IMG/VR virus record: IMGVR_UViG_3300030104_004813
Coordinates: 1-25,446 of that record
DNA length: 25,446 nucleotides
Source of the DNA: a virus
Direction: 5' to 3' (one strand)
Every line of letters begins with the position of its first letter. The stretch's first letter is position 1. A program made the position numbers and the translations under genes. This document shows, in pieces, positions 13,517 to 21,170 of the stretch. The notes below the pieces were generated by a model. That model did not search any database, was not told the DNA's origin, and worked only from the letters and a program-made list of their open reading frames with translations.

Positions 13517-13611
13517 TACAAATACACCATCCACATCGCTATCATGTATCCTATACCCATACCTATAAATATACCCATGATAATGTAACTAACTTGTTCT
13601 TCGGTTTGCAT
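13516..13611 (-). CDS. Tiny membrane peptide (31 aa)
   Basis: MQTEEQVSY is followed by a hydrophobic glycine-patterned helix (IIMGIFIGMGIGYMIAMWMV), with GxxxG-like spacing suited to helix packing. The stop overlaps the next ATG (TAATG). The ribosome site is weak (AGAAG). Size and coupling fit a real phage membrane peptide, but a chance frame cannot be excluded. Confidence 0.45.
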   Translation of the reverse strand: MQTEEQVSYIIMGIFIGMGIGYMIAMWMVYL

Positions 13612-13622
13612 ATTTCTTCTCA

Positions 13623-13838
13623 CTAAAAAATCCACATCACTAATTTATAGAGCATATACCACATCAATACAGACATACTTGGTATAAAAATTAAATATAC
13701 AAATACTCTTAGAATCGTGTCTTTGAAATTAGCATCTGATTGTAGATGTTTTTTTCTGTTCATTTCCATGTGCATTCCTTCAATCCAATTCATCGGTTGA
13801 CTAGGCCATGGCCATTCTTTGTCTTTATTTTTTTCCAT
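13623..13838 (-). CDS. Small membrane protein with C-terminal segment (71 aa)
   Basis: A hydrophilic N-terminal half (tryptophan- and methionine-rich, EWPWPSQPMNWIEGMHMEMN) precedes one long hydrophobic region (about 45-71, VFVYLIFIPSMSVLMWYMLYKLVMWIF) that may cross the membrane once. The start at 13838 overlaps the upstream frame by 49 bases; third-position A/T use in the overlap favours this frame as coding. An ATG at 13793 that forms an ATGA overlap is the alternative. Confidence 0.58.
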   Translation of the reverse strand: MEKNKDKEWPWPSQPMNWIEGMHMEMNRKKHLQSDANFKDTILRVFVYLIFIPSMSVLMWYMLYKLVMWIF

Positions 13839-13936
13839 CCGTATTGTTCCCTAATATATTGTCTAATAAGTTCTCCTAATTGCATGTCATTAGGATTATC
13901 TTCAACTAATTTTCTGACTACTTTTATGGGTTTCAT
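13790..13936 (-). CDS. Small hypothetical protein (48 aa)
   Basis: ATG at 13936 has AGGAG five bases upstream and overlaps the TAA of the tiny gene before it (TAATG). The product begins MKPIKVVRKLVEDNPNDMQL and has a helix GELIRQYIREQYGW; the pattern resembles small phage helical proteins, but I do not recognise it. Its last sixteen or so codons overlap the membrane-protein frame. Confidence 0.55.
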   Translation of the reverse strand: MKPIKVVRKLVEDNPNDMQLGELIRQYIREQYGWKKIKTKNGHGLVNR

Positions 13937-14037
13937 TACCACTCCTCTCGTCTACCGAAGTTGTTTTTTTCTATTCTCTTTTTCAGATGTCGTTTGTACC
14001 ATACTAAGAATAAATATTTCTGTACTCTATCAACCAT
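13936..14037 (-). CDS. Tiny basic peptide (33 aa)
   Basis: An ATG at 14035-14037 overlaps the uvsE stop by eight bases, and its TAA overlaps the next ATG. The product is basic and aromatic (VQKYLFLVWYKRHLKKRIEK). Coupling on both sides is the only support. Confidence 0.4.
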   Translation of the reverse strand: MVDRVQKYLFLVWYKRHLKKRIEKNNFGRREEW

Positions 14038-14968
14038 GTAACTCAAGATACTTAGCAACAGCCAACTCCTTACGTTTAGCTTCAATCATAATATCAATAT
14101 CATGACCATAGTTATCAATATAATCGTACACATAATCAGAATGGGCTTGAGGTCTAATTGATTCGTCAAGTTGTTCGGCACTACGACTCTCGCTGTAGTG
14201 TACAACAGGTACAATATCCTCTGGCCAAGTTGATATAGCCATCTCCAAAGCTTCCTTCTCTGATAGTCCACCATCACAAAATCTGTGGTGATGATAATCG
14301 AAAACAATAGGTATCCCAATACGTTTGTATACTCCATAATATAAATCCTTTACTGAATACATTGATGCTTTGTCATCGTTCTCTACAGTCAAACGAGTTT
14401 TAACTGAGTCTGGTAACCTCTCAAAGTTCTTACAGAACCTTTCCATTGAGGTTTCCTTATCACCATACGCACCACCAATATGTATATTAATCTTGTTGAA
14501 TGGTGTACGAGTCAAACTCATCATGTCAAATGTCTCACCATGCATTGTCAAATCGACTACACAATTATCAACCACATGTTCGTGTGGTGATGTAAGAACA
14601 TTAAAAGGACCTGGATGACATGTGATTCTCATACCATGTGTATCTACCTTGACACCAGCAGAATGTAGGTACATCTGAATTTGTTTCAAATCTTTTAGGT
14701 CTTCCCATTCATACTCCGACTTCCAAGGTGCTAGTCCACTCGTGGTACGAAAGAACTTGTAACCATTCATTATGTTCCAATCAATAATCTTATCTAAATC
14801 CATAGCATTTGCCAGTGTAAGTTCACTAGCATAATCCAAACCTTTACTCTCAAAGGTTCTCTTAATCATACTACGACCTGTAGTGATTGGTTTAACTCCC
14901 TTTTCTTTACCACCATACTGCTGAGGATAACTCAACTGCATGTTGATACACGCATAACCTATATTCAT
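14030..14968 (-). CDS. uvsE: UV DNA damage endonuclease (UvsE/UVDE)
   Basis: This 312-residue TIM-barrel endonuclease nicks DNA 5' to UV photoproducts and starts repair without the UvrABC system. Family landmarks are in order: MNIGYACIN at the start, FFRTTSG (72-78), HPGPFNVL (118-125), NIHIGGAYGDK (161-171), TVENDD (194-199), DYHHHRFCDGG (224-234), VVHYSESR (256-262) and DIMIEAK (292-298), which supply the metal-binding His, Glu and Asp residues. The length is normal. Its ATG overlaps the mazG-like stop (ATGA). It is followed by tiny membrane genes on the same transcript. Confidence 0.93.
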   Translation of the reverse strand: MNIGYACINMQLSYPQQYGGKEKGVKPITTGRSMIKRTFESKGLDYASELTLANAMDLDKIIDWNIMNGYKFFRTTSGLAPWKSEYEWEDLKDLKQIQMYLHSAGVKVDTHGMRITCHPGPFNVLTSPHEHVVDNCVVDLTMHGETFDMMSLTRTPFNKINIHIGGAYGDKETSMERFCKNFERLPDSVKTRLTVENDDKASMYSVKDLYYGVYKRIGIPIVFDYHHHRFCDGGLSEKEALEMAISTWPEDIVPVVHYSESRSAEQLDESIRPQAHSDYVYDYIDNYGHDIDIMIEAKRKELAVAKYLELHG

Positions 14969-15240
14969 TTTATTAAATTACTCCATTGTAATAACTTAAG
15001 TTTCTTTATCTGAACTCTGTTGTTCAAATCTCTACTACTTAACATTCCTCGATTTTTCATTAACTCTATCATACATAGAACATCTCCCACTTCTTCTATA
15101 AGACGGTCATTGTCCTTGTAATCCTCACAACGAATAGCTTTACTACAGGCCTCAATCATCTCACCACATTCCTCCATAGTGATTATCAACAATTCAGTCT
15201 CATAGTCTAACTTTTTGTTTATTGACTTTTGTTTTGCCAT
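14965..15240 (-). CDS. MazG-like nucleotide pyrophosphohydrolase
   Basis: This 91-residue all-alpha NTP pyrophosphohydrolase domain has the metal-binding pattern EECGEMIEACSK (23-34) and EEVGDVLCMIE (49-59), which matches the MazG/iMazG ExxE...ExxD layout. Such proteins convert dNTPs or related nucleotides to monophosphates. Phage copies may clean the pool of damaged or host-type nucleotides or blunt the stringent response; the choice cannot be made from sequence. GGAG precedes the ATG, and the gene begins directly after the stop of the glycosylase gene. Confidence 0.82.
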   Translation of the reverse strand: MAKQKSINKKLDYETELLIITMEECGEMIEACSKAIRCEDYKDNDRLIEEVGDVLCMIELMKNRGMLSSRDLNNRVQIKKLKLLQWSNLIK

Positions 15241-15645
15241 TTAGACTCCTCTTTCTTGATACAAATATTCTAATAATACTTTGTCTGTTGGAGTGACACT
15301 CATGTTATTCATCTGAAATATCTCCCAAGAGTCACTCGCATATTGTCCAACTCCATGTAGTTCCATAACATCCGTAAACCCATTAACCCACATCCAACTA
15401 AACTTTATCAGAGTCTTAGCTCTCCTTCTATATAAACCCAATGGTCTTAGTATCTCTGATAGTTCATCTTCATCAGCTTCCATCATCTCATACTCGGTTG
15501 GATACTTGGTGAATAACTCATGTCTAACTCCATCCACTTGTTTTCGTTTGGTTAGGTTCAATAGGATACAACATACCAACATCTTCCAAGCATCATCTTG
15601 GTATATCTCTTGTAATAATGGTCTTTCTATTTCCCTATACAGCAT
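15241..15645 (-). CDS. MBD4-like HhH-GPD DNA glycosylase (mismatch T/U type)
   Basis: The 134-residue protein matches the catalytic domain of MBD4 rather than ordinary endonuclease III. It has [16 protein letters not shown], then [20 protein letters not shown], and the helix-hairpin-helix [16 protein letters not shown] (95-110) followed by [11 protein letters not shown]. Asp105 takes the position of the catalytic aspartate; the catalytic lysine of bifunctional relatives is not seen, and there is no iron-sulfur cluster motif. This predicts a monofunctional glycosylase removing T or U opposite G, or a damaged or modified pyrimidine. It overlaps the end of the deformylase gene by 19 bases and lies next to the repair gene uvsE. 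Confidence 0.82.
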   Translation of the reverse strand: MLYREIERPLLQEIYQDDAWKMLVCCILLNLTKRKQVDGVRHELFTKYPTEYEMMEADEDELSEILRPLGLYRRRAKTLIKFSWMWVNGFTDVMELHGVGQYASDSWEIFQMNNMSVTPTDKVLLEYLYQERGV

Positions 15646-16220
15646 TTCTTATATTTCTTTCCACTACCACAAGGACATGGTTCATTACGACCAACCTTTG
15701 CATCCTTAACAATAGTAGTATTTACCTTCCTATCCATACAGACAACACCATTTAGATGGTCAATTTCATGTTGTACACATACAGATTCTAATACCCTAAG
15801 TCTGGCATCTTCGTTATTAGATTGTTCTTTTTCCCAACTACCCTTAGTATCTTTAGGTGTATCTGCTCCACTAAAATACCAATCACTCTCGGATTGTTCT
15901 GTGGATATGATTACATCTCTGTATCGTTTGGTGTGTACTCCTTTGCCTGGATAAGATAGACAACCCTCATAAAAAGGAATCTCAGTTTCCTTCGATACAA
16001 TCTTCGGATTGATGAGTACCAAAGGTTCACGAACATTGACAACGGCCACTTGTGCATCAATTCCCACTTGATTAGCTGCCAACCCAATGCCGTCCCCTCT
16101 TTTGTTAAGTATCTGAAATAGTTCCGTTGCGATAGAAAGTCCTTCTTCAACTGATACCTCTCGTAATTTTTTATGTATTAATGGATTATCTTCTTTTGTA
16201 CAATTTATTACTTTGTTCAT
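15627..16220 (-). CDS. def: Peptide deformylase with a C-terminal SEC-C zinc motif
   Basis: The three deformylase motifs are intact: GIGLAANQ (44-51), EGCLS (85-89) with metal ligand Cys87, and HEIDH (151-155) with the catalytic glutamate. It should remove the formyl group from new proteins. After residue 177 comes [17 protein letters not shown], a SEC-C zinc motif (C182, C184, C193, C194) known from SecA and other proteins, which phage deformylases usually lack. An insertion of about 25 polar residues (110-138) lies between motifs 2 and 3. A strong promoter stands immediately upstream and no ribosome site is visible, so the mRNA may be leaderless. Confidence 0.93.
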   Translation of the reverse strand: MNKVINCTKEDNPLIHKKLREVSVEEGLSIATELFQILNKRGDGIGLAANQVGIDAQVAVVNVREPLVLINPKIVSKETEIPFYEGCLSYPGKGVHTKRYRDVIISTEQSESDWYFSGADTPKDTKGSWEKEQSNNEDARLRVLESVCVQHEIDHLNGVVCMDRKVNTTIVKDAKVGRNEPCPCGSGKKYKKCCIGK

Positions 16221-16226
16221 AGTAAT

Positions 16227-16255
16227 AATATACGAAGAAAAAAGGAACTTGTCAA
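16227..16255 (-). promoter_or_regulatory. def: Sigma-70-like promoter (TTGACA-N17-TATATT), possible leaderless start
   Basis: A perfect -35 (TTGACA, 16250-16255) and -10 TATATT (16227-16232) with a 17-base spacer lie directly before the deformylase gene. Only six bases separate the -10 box from the ATG (16218-16220), so transcription should begin at or within a base of the start codon. The -35 overlaps the TGA of the upstream gene. Confidence 0.75.
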
Positions 16256-16422
16256 GGAATTAATTTAAGAATATGCCTTGGGATTATAAATATACCACCT
16301 GTTTCTGTACTGATTCTAACCAATCCATTACCAACTTTTTCCTCTATTACTACTTTCTCTTCTCGATGAAGAGCACCCTTGTCATTGTAAAAGTCTTTTA
16401 TTAATATTGCTTTTTGTTTCAT
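16252..16422 (-). CDS. Small hypothetical protein (56 aa)
   Basis: ATG at 16422 overlaps the TGA of the HNH-like gene (ATGA). The product reads as a small beta barrel: [44 protein letters not shown]. This pattern resembles SH3-like or translation-type barrels, but I do not recognise a family. The last codons lie in the -35 region of the deformylase promoter. Confidence 0.58.
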   Translation of the reverse strand: MKQKAILIKDFYNDKGALHREEKVVIEEKVGNGLVRISTETGGIFIIPRHILKLIP

Positions 16423-16925
16423 TTGTAAAACCTCTCTGATGACGGCATATGTCCGTTATGTGATAAATAACAATTTGGACACAATAGCCTCAGATTTTCT
16501 AATTTGTTATTAGTTACATCTCCATCTTCATAATCTAAACGAAGAGCAACTGATTCTTTTCCCATGACGATTTCATTATACCCACAAGAACTACATTCTT
16601 CTTCAACCCACTTTTCTTTTATGAGTCGATTCTTAATGTACCCAGCTCTCATACGATACTTCTTACTCCCATCAAGGATTTGGTCAAGTGACTTTATCCA
16701 CTTACCATAACCTTTTTTGATACCGACACCAGATGGATTCAGATGTTTTTCAAATAAACCATACGTTTTAGCATACTTACGATAGGTTAGGTAACTTACA
16801 CCTAACCATCTAGCGGCAGCCATGTTTGATTTAGTTTGAGATTGAGCATCTTCAATCATCTTTTTAGTAAGGACTAATCGATGTCCTTTTATTCGTATTG
16901 GTTTTTGAAAATTACGACTTGACAT
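16419..16925 (-). CDS. HNH-like protein with N-terminal helix-turn-helix and altered active site
   Basis: Residues 20-55 look like a helix-turn-helix (SNMAAARWLGVSYLTYRKYAK), as in phage HNH endonucleases. The C-terminal part has the zinc-finger layout of HNH nucleases: CSSCGYNE (C111, C114), then LRLDYEDGD and NNKLENLRLLCPNC (C149, C152). In active members the first histidine of the motif lies in LDHxDGD; here that position is Tyr132, and the common CPNCH is CPNCY. It may be a catalytically dead DNA-binding relative or a variant nuclease. It precedes small genes of unknown role. Confidence 0.75.
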   Translation of the reverse strand: MSSRNFQKPIRIKGHRLVLTKKMIEDAQSQTKSNMAAARWLGVSYLTYRKYAKTYGLFEKHLNPSGVGIKKGYGKWIKSLDQILDGSKKYRMRAGYIKNRLIKEKWVEEECSSCGYNEIVMGKESVALRLDYEDGDVTNNKLENLRLLCPNCYLSHNGHMPSSERFYK

Positions 16926-17133
16926 AGATTTCGTCTCTGTCTACTAATTGAATTTCTTTTGATTCTATAATATCAAAAGCAACTCCATCCTTAACTTTAC
17001 GAAATGCGTTAGCTTTACTATCTGGTTTAAGTCTGAATACCTCTCCGATATTCACGTCACCGAAATATTCTTTCTCCCAATCACTACCCACTTTTGGTGG
17101 ATCGTATCGGTCTTTAGCGTGGTCGTTTGCCAT
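16912..17133 (-). CDS. Small hypothetical protein (73 aa)
   Basis: A charged soluble protein (ending DIIESKEIQLVDRDEIYVKS) with a likely small beta domain in its second half (IGEVFRLKPDS). Start and upstream stop overlap as TAATG. I do not recognise it. Confidence 0.6.
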   Translation of the reverse strand: MANDHAKDRYDPPKVGSDWEKEYFGDVNIGEVFRLKPDSKANAFRKVKDGVAFDIIESKEIQLVDRDEIYVKS

Positions 17134-17342
17134 TATTCTTCTCCAGTTTGTAAATCTCTGATTATCTGTGAGATATATTCAAAGTTTTCTTGAACCGAAT
17201 CAAAAGGTTTAACCTCTTTATAGGATACTTTAGCAGCTACAACTTTATTGTACAAAGGTTTTTGTAACTTATCGTACATGTCGTCAAGTGCAGCTCTAAC
17301 TTTCCTTAACTCTACCAAGGCTTGATTACTTATTTTTGCCAT
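17133..17342 (-). CDS. Small hypothetical helical protein (69 aa)
   Basis: Mostly helical and charged (ALVELRKVRAALDDMYDKL at the start, ENFEYISQIIRDLQ at the end). It overlaps the next gene upstream by 17 bases. No domain is recognised. Confidence 0.6.
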   Translation of the reverse strand: MAKISNQALVELRKVRAALDDMYDKLQKPLYNKVVAAKVSYKEVKPFDSVQENFEYISQIIRDLQTGEE

Positions 17343-17559
17343 TTTTGTCTCCGAATTTAATTTCTATTTGGTCTTTGTCTTTTTCTTCAGTTGGTCTAGC
17401 AATCTTCTCTAACTCATCGTAATTTCTTAACACTTCGTTAATATTATTACTCAGAGAAGTCAATTCATTAAATGCTAGACTTCTGATAAAAAATCTTTCT
17501 TCTTTATCTACTATGGTGGTCATCAAATTATTGATGTAAGAACCTAATTTATTTTCCAT
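17326..17559 (-). CDS. Small hypothetical helical protein (77 aa)
   Basis: A helical chain (NNINEVLRNYDELEKI) with a lysine-rich, flexible C-terminus. AAGAGG and TTATA precede the ATG, nearly the same leader as that of the 49-residue basic gene at 6584. It starts 29 bases after the glycan cluster ends, so it opens the small-gene block. No function is recognised. Confidence 0.6.
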   Translation of the reverse strand: MENKLGSYINNLMTTIVDKEERFFIRSLAFNELTSLSNNINEVLRNYDELEKIARPTEEKDKDQIEIKFGDKNGKNK

Positions 17560-17587
17560 TATAACCTCTTATTACACTTATAAATAG

Positions 17588-18820
17588 TTAGTTAGTCTTA
17601 CAAACGACTAAGTTTTTTTCGTATGTTTCAAGTGATTTGATGTAAAACTTAAATATATCGTATTCCATCTCACCTATCTCTCCACTATCTTGTAGCATTT
17701 TTGATAAGTTAACTAGCACTTGAAAGTTTTCATTGTTCAATTGTTCAGCGTTGAACTCCACACAGATATCATGTAACTCTGATATTTTATTATGTCCATA
17801 TAGTTTTATTTTCTCATCCAAATCAAACTGAGTATTTGGTTGTTCTTCTTTTACATACTCACCCATAATATCTGAATCACTTAGGTCTAAATATATTTTA
17901 CTACACCAAGGCTCTAACTCATACAACATCTGTTTACTACAACGATAAACTACAAAAGCAACATCATATTTTGGTGGAACTATTGGTTTAAGATACTCAT
18001 CATGTTGAACCATATGTCCCCACTTACGAATGAAGTTACGAGTAGACCTTAGATTTTGAGCTAACCACTCTGATGATTCTCTACCCTTCATGAACACTTG
18101 ACCTGCTGGATTTCTCATAGCTCCATCTTTGAATCGTGAACCTCTACAAGTCATATGATAAACATAACCACTCCAAGTCTGTATTGTCTCATAACCAGCC
18201 AATTGGAATCTATTAAAGATATCAGAGTCTTCTTTTGATTGTGGAGCATATAAAGGATCATGACCACCTATCGCCAAAAAGTCGTCTTTGTATATTGCCC
18301 AAGGAGCAAAGATACCCTCAGTAGTTTTATCTTCTGGCATCCCTTCCCAAGTTTGATTTACAAAATCTATTAATCCTTGTTCATCAAACTCTTCTGGTTC
18401 TATACCAAAATCTTGTAATACCTTTTCAGGACCATCAGGATGTAGTGGTGGTTCTATCCTTGTAGCTGATACCACCTTACCTCTCTCTAAATGTTTTAGA
18501 ACTTCTACATCCATATTAGGACACGCATACATATCAGCGTGGTATATCATTACAATATCACTTGTCGCCATATCTACTAACGTATCATAAAGTATAGTGT
18601 GACCTAATCTTGTAGGACCTTCATTACGATGTATCTTTACATTCTTATCTTTTTCAGCAATCTCTTGCATCCACTCCCAAGTTCCATCATCAGAGAAATC
18701 ATCAGCCCAACATATCTCATGTCGGTATCCGAGATTCTTTCTGATACTATTGTAAGACCATTGTAGATACTTTAGATTGTTTCTACTTGGTTGTATAAAA
18801 CTAATTATTCTATCATCCAT
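17588..18820 (-). CDS. Family 2 (GT-A) glycosyltransferase
   Basis: The first 250 residues form a GT-A fold. SFIQPSRNNLKYL opens the domain, ICWADDFSDDGTWEWM is the GT2 nucleotide-binding acidic region, and DIVMIYHADMYA supplies a DxD-like metal site (HADM). WSGYVYHMTCRGSRF near residue 215 is typical of the GT2 acceptor side. The extra 150-residue C-terminal part (IVPPKYDVAFVVYRCSKQ and onward) is unassigned and may be a second domain. The gene begins with a TAATG overlap with the oxygenase gene. Confidence 0.83.
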   Translation of the reverse strand: MDDRIISFIQPSRNNLKYLQWSYNSIRKNLGYRHEICWADDFSDDGTWEWMQEIAEKDKNVKIHRNEGPTRLGHTILYDTLVDMATSDIVMIYHADMYACPNMDVEVLKHLERGKVVSATRIEPPLHPDGPEKVLQDFGIEPEEFDEQGLIDFVNQTWEGMPEDKTTEGIFAPWAIYKDDFLAIGGHDPLYAPQSKEDSDIFNRFQLAGYETIQTWSGYVYHMTCRGSRFKDGAMRNPAGQVFMKGRESSEWLAQNLRSTRNFIRKWGHMVQHDEYLKPIVPPKYDVAFVVYRCSKQMLYELEPWCSKIYLDLSDSDIMGEYVKEEQPNTQFDLDEKIKLYGHNKISELHDICVEFNAEQLNNENFQVLVNLSKMLQDSGEIGEMEYDIFKFYIKSLETYEKNLVVCKTN

Positions 18821-19482
18821 TATAAAACCTCATAATATCCACCAATACCAAACGGTATCTTGGTGTTAATTGTTAAATGTTCACTTTCTATATACCTTGA
18901 TTTAGGTATAACTCTAAAGTCAAAACTAACCCTAGTAATTGACGTTATGTTTTGTTTATTACCATGTGTTAATTTACTAGCACTCCACTCTATACAATCA
19001 CCATACTCAGCCTTCATTTCTTGATAGTCTCCCAAATCTTCTTCGGTCTCTGCCCATATCGTGTTAGTTCCATATGCCTTTGTTAATGGTACAAAGTAGT
19101 TTAACTCCTCTACTTTTTCAGCCCACTTCTCATCTCTGTAATGTTTATCTTTATGAAACTCTCCAACGGATACATTATTTGGTAAGTGAACTCTAAAAGT
19201 TGGTATTTTTTGATAGACTATTTCTTCTCCAAATCTTGGTTTAATTATGTCGTGTAAAAAATCTGTATATGAATCATCAAAACTTTTATCTTCTCTAATC
19301 ATTTCATAAAAACACTTATGCCATATTGTAGATTGGTCATGTTCTCTATCAAACAATTCATAGTCTCGTTCAGAGTGTAAACTCGGTAAACCAAAATAGG
19401 GTAAAATACCACGATTAAAAAACCATTGTGACACTATGTCTCTAAACAAATAATTCTCTATATCATAGGTTATTCTATCCAC
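18820..19482 (-). CDS. 2-oxoglutarate/Fe(II)-type oxygenase within the glycan cluster
   Basis: The 220-residue product carries the jelly-roll oxygenase pattern: VGEFHKDKHY gives HxD (H110, D112), LNYFVPLTKAYGTNTIWAE and GDCIEWSASKLTHGN follow with H173 as the distal ligand, and ITRVSFDFRVIP ends the core with R184 for 2-oxoglutarate. It resembles the StrG-like oxygenases of sugar and antibiotic clusters. The start is GTG with GGGAG seven bases upstream. It lies between glycosyltransferase genes, so a sugar or a glycan-linked group is the likely substrate. Confidence 0.72.
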   Translation of the reverse strand: MDRITYDIENYLFRDIVSQWFFNRGILPYFGLPSLHSERDYELFDREHDQSTIWHKCFYEMIREDKSFDDSYTDFLHDIIKPRFGEEIVYQKIPTFRVHLPNNVSVGEFHKDKHYRDEKWAEKVEELNYFVPLTKAYGTNTIWAETEEDLGDYQEMKAEYGDCIEWSASKLTHGNKQNITSITRVSFDFRVIPKSRYIESEHLTINTKIPFGIGGYYEVL

Positions 19483-20284
19483 CCCTTAACTCCCTCTGTC
19501 TTTTCCACTCTGGTATATCATTGGATATCTTATTGTAATTATCAAACACTTTAAAGGTAGATACGCCTTTGTAATGAAATACAAATGATGTCTTACATAA
19601 CATTGAAAAATCATCGTTTGTAATTAAATTATCCCAATTAAATTGGTCTTCATTTTTTGTCATGATTTTATCTGTCTTGAAAAGTTCATCTTCATTTTGC
19701 TCATAAATGGTTATATCACGATTCATCATAAAGAAAAACCCATTAAACATTTTCATTCTAGCAGGATCACACAAGTACAGATTATTAGAGTTTCTCATTT
19801 CCTCTTTTACTTTTAGTATTTCATCTTGAACATGTTGATAATCTTCTGGCTCATCAACCTCAAGACCATGATAATAGTTATTAACATTTTGTGTGAGATT
19901 GTGACCAACACCATATTCAGTAGACATTGGTACTACTAAACTTGAGTTCCATTTTTTAAAGGTAGAAACCAACTCTCCGATAGCACCTTTTGGAATTAAG
20001 ATATCATTATTAGCAAGTATAAAGTAGTCATAATCAGTACCTTCTTCAGTAGTCCCCAAAAACTCACGATATCCTATATTCCAAGAATCAGTTAAGCCCT
20101 TTGGTTCATCTTTTGTTATAACACGATAACCATATTCTTTACAAATATCAACAGTATCATCTGTACTATAATCATCAACAACCAAAACATCTATATTGTC
20201 GTCTAATTTTTTAAGTGATTCAAAACACAACTTCGTATAATGTGATTGATTGTATGTTGTTATAACTAATAAAATTTTACTCAT
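19475..20284 (-). CDS. Family 2 (GT-A) glycosyltransferase
   Basis: A textbook GT2 start, MSKILLVITTYNQSHYTKLCFESL, with the acidic LVVDDYSTDDT (34-44) and the metal site FILANNDILIPKG (about 88-100). It adds a sugar from a nucleotide donor. The ATGAGTAA overlap with the preceding gene suggests coupled translation. The sugar and acceptor are not known. Confidence 0.87.
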   Translation of the reverse strand: MSKILLVITTYNQSHYTKLCFESLKKLDDNIDVLVVDDYSTDDTVDICKEYGYRVITKDEPKGLTDSWNIGYREFLGTTEEGTDYDYFILANNDILIPKGAIGELVSTFKKWNSSLVVPMSTEYGVGHNLTQNVNNYYHGLEVDEPEDYQHVQDEILKVKEEMRNSNNLYLCDPARMKMFNGFFFMMNRDITIYEQNEDELFKTDKIMTKNEDQFNWDNLITNDDFSMLCKTSFVFHYKGVSTFKVFDNYNKISNDIPEWKRQRELRGG

Positions 20285-21170
20285 AGCTTTTCCACTCGAT
20301 TCTTGTAGGCACTTCTGTACCCTCGATTGGTACTACGAAAGTATCTTCATCTTCAATTGGTAATCTACCCCATTTATCTACCCATTTACGCATGTTAATT
20401 TCTTCTGCCTCTTGTTGTCTTTTTGACTTCATGTGAAACTTATCTTTAGCCTCATCTCTAAAATGACTACCACGAGCAGAGAAATGCCATACAACAGATT
20501 GTGGTATCATTTTAAATTCATACCCCTCTAACTGCATACGAATGAATAAATCTTTATCTTCCCACGAAGCTGGTCTAAACAAATCATCATTCCCACCTAT
20601 CCATTTATAGTCCTCGACTCTACAGAAGAACCCAGCACCACCACCTTTACGAACTTCTAACTCACCATTCATTTGTGAAAACTCTGTAGCCCATTTATCA
20701 AATGAATTAGAATCAAAATCTTCAGCATATGCTCCAAATTCATCCGTATCTACAAACACCGTGCCAGGTCTGTAATCAGGATCGTTGACAAATATTCTTG
20801 GTTGTATTCTAAATGATGAAGCAATTAATTTGGTATCTCCGATATCATCATACAACTTCAATAATTCCAAGTCTTGATTAGGAGCAATCCACATATCAGA
20901 ATGAATAATATTCACGAACTCGGTCTTAACTTTATCGACACAAAAGTTCATACCACCACCTATACCTTTCGGGTCATTGTTATTGTCTATATAATATTCT
21001 AAATCATATTTTGTGTAATTAGAATCTAACCAATTAATAGTACCATCATTACAATTTTCAGCGTGAACAATTATAGGCATGTCCTTGTGATAAGCATTTT
21101 GTCTTACCGACTTAATTGCTAGTTTTAAATAATCTAAATTATTATTTGTAGATATAGTGGTAGTTATCAT
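20277..21170 (-). CDS. Family 2 (GT-A) glycosyltransferase
   Basis: This GT2-type protein has TTTISTNNNLDYL at the start and NCNDGTINWL in the donor region. FVNIIHSDMWIAPNQDL holds a DxD-like site, and VWHFSARGSHFRDEAKD resembles the acceptor segment seen in the 17588 gene (YHMTCRGSRFKDGA). The two may be distant duplicates. The ATG overlaps the fkbM stop (ATGA). Confidence 0.84.
   Translation of the reverse strand: MITTTISTNNNLDYLKLAIKSVRQNAYHKDMPIIVHAENCNDGTINWLDSNYTKYDLEYYIDNNNDPKGIGGGMNFCVDKVKTEFVNIIHSDMWIAPNQDLELLKLYDDIGDTKLIASSFRIQPRIFVNDPDYRPGTVFVDTDEFGAYAEDFDSNSFDKWATEFSQMNGELEVRKGGGAGFFCRVEDYKWIGGNDDLFRPASWEDKDLFIRMQLEGYEFKMIPQSVVWHFSARGSHFRDEAKDKFHMKSKRQQEAEEINMRKWVDKWGRLPIEDEDTFVVPIEGTEVPTRIEWKSYE

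Noticed and set aside
14086-14337. A second minus-strand frame of 83 codons inside uvsE
   Set aside because: It is an out-of-frame shadow of the well-supported endonuclease gene with no ribosome site.
15911-16150. A second minus-strand frame of 79 codons inside the deformylase gene
   Set aside because: It is fully contained in the deformylase coding region in another frame and shows no domain.
11401-17586. Exact TATAAATA octamers (T4 late promoter consensus) on the plus strand near 11401, 13564, 16283 and 17579
   Set aside because: They point away from all genes, and the first three are the reverse complement of Ile-Phe-Ile codons in minus-strand genes. No plus-strand gene follows any of them.
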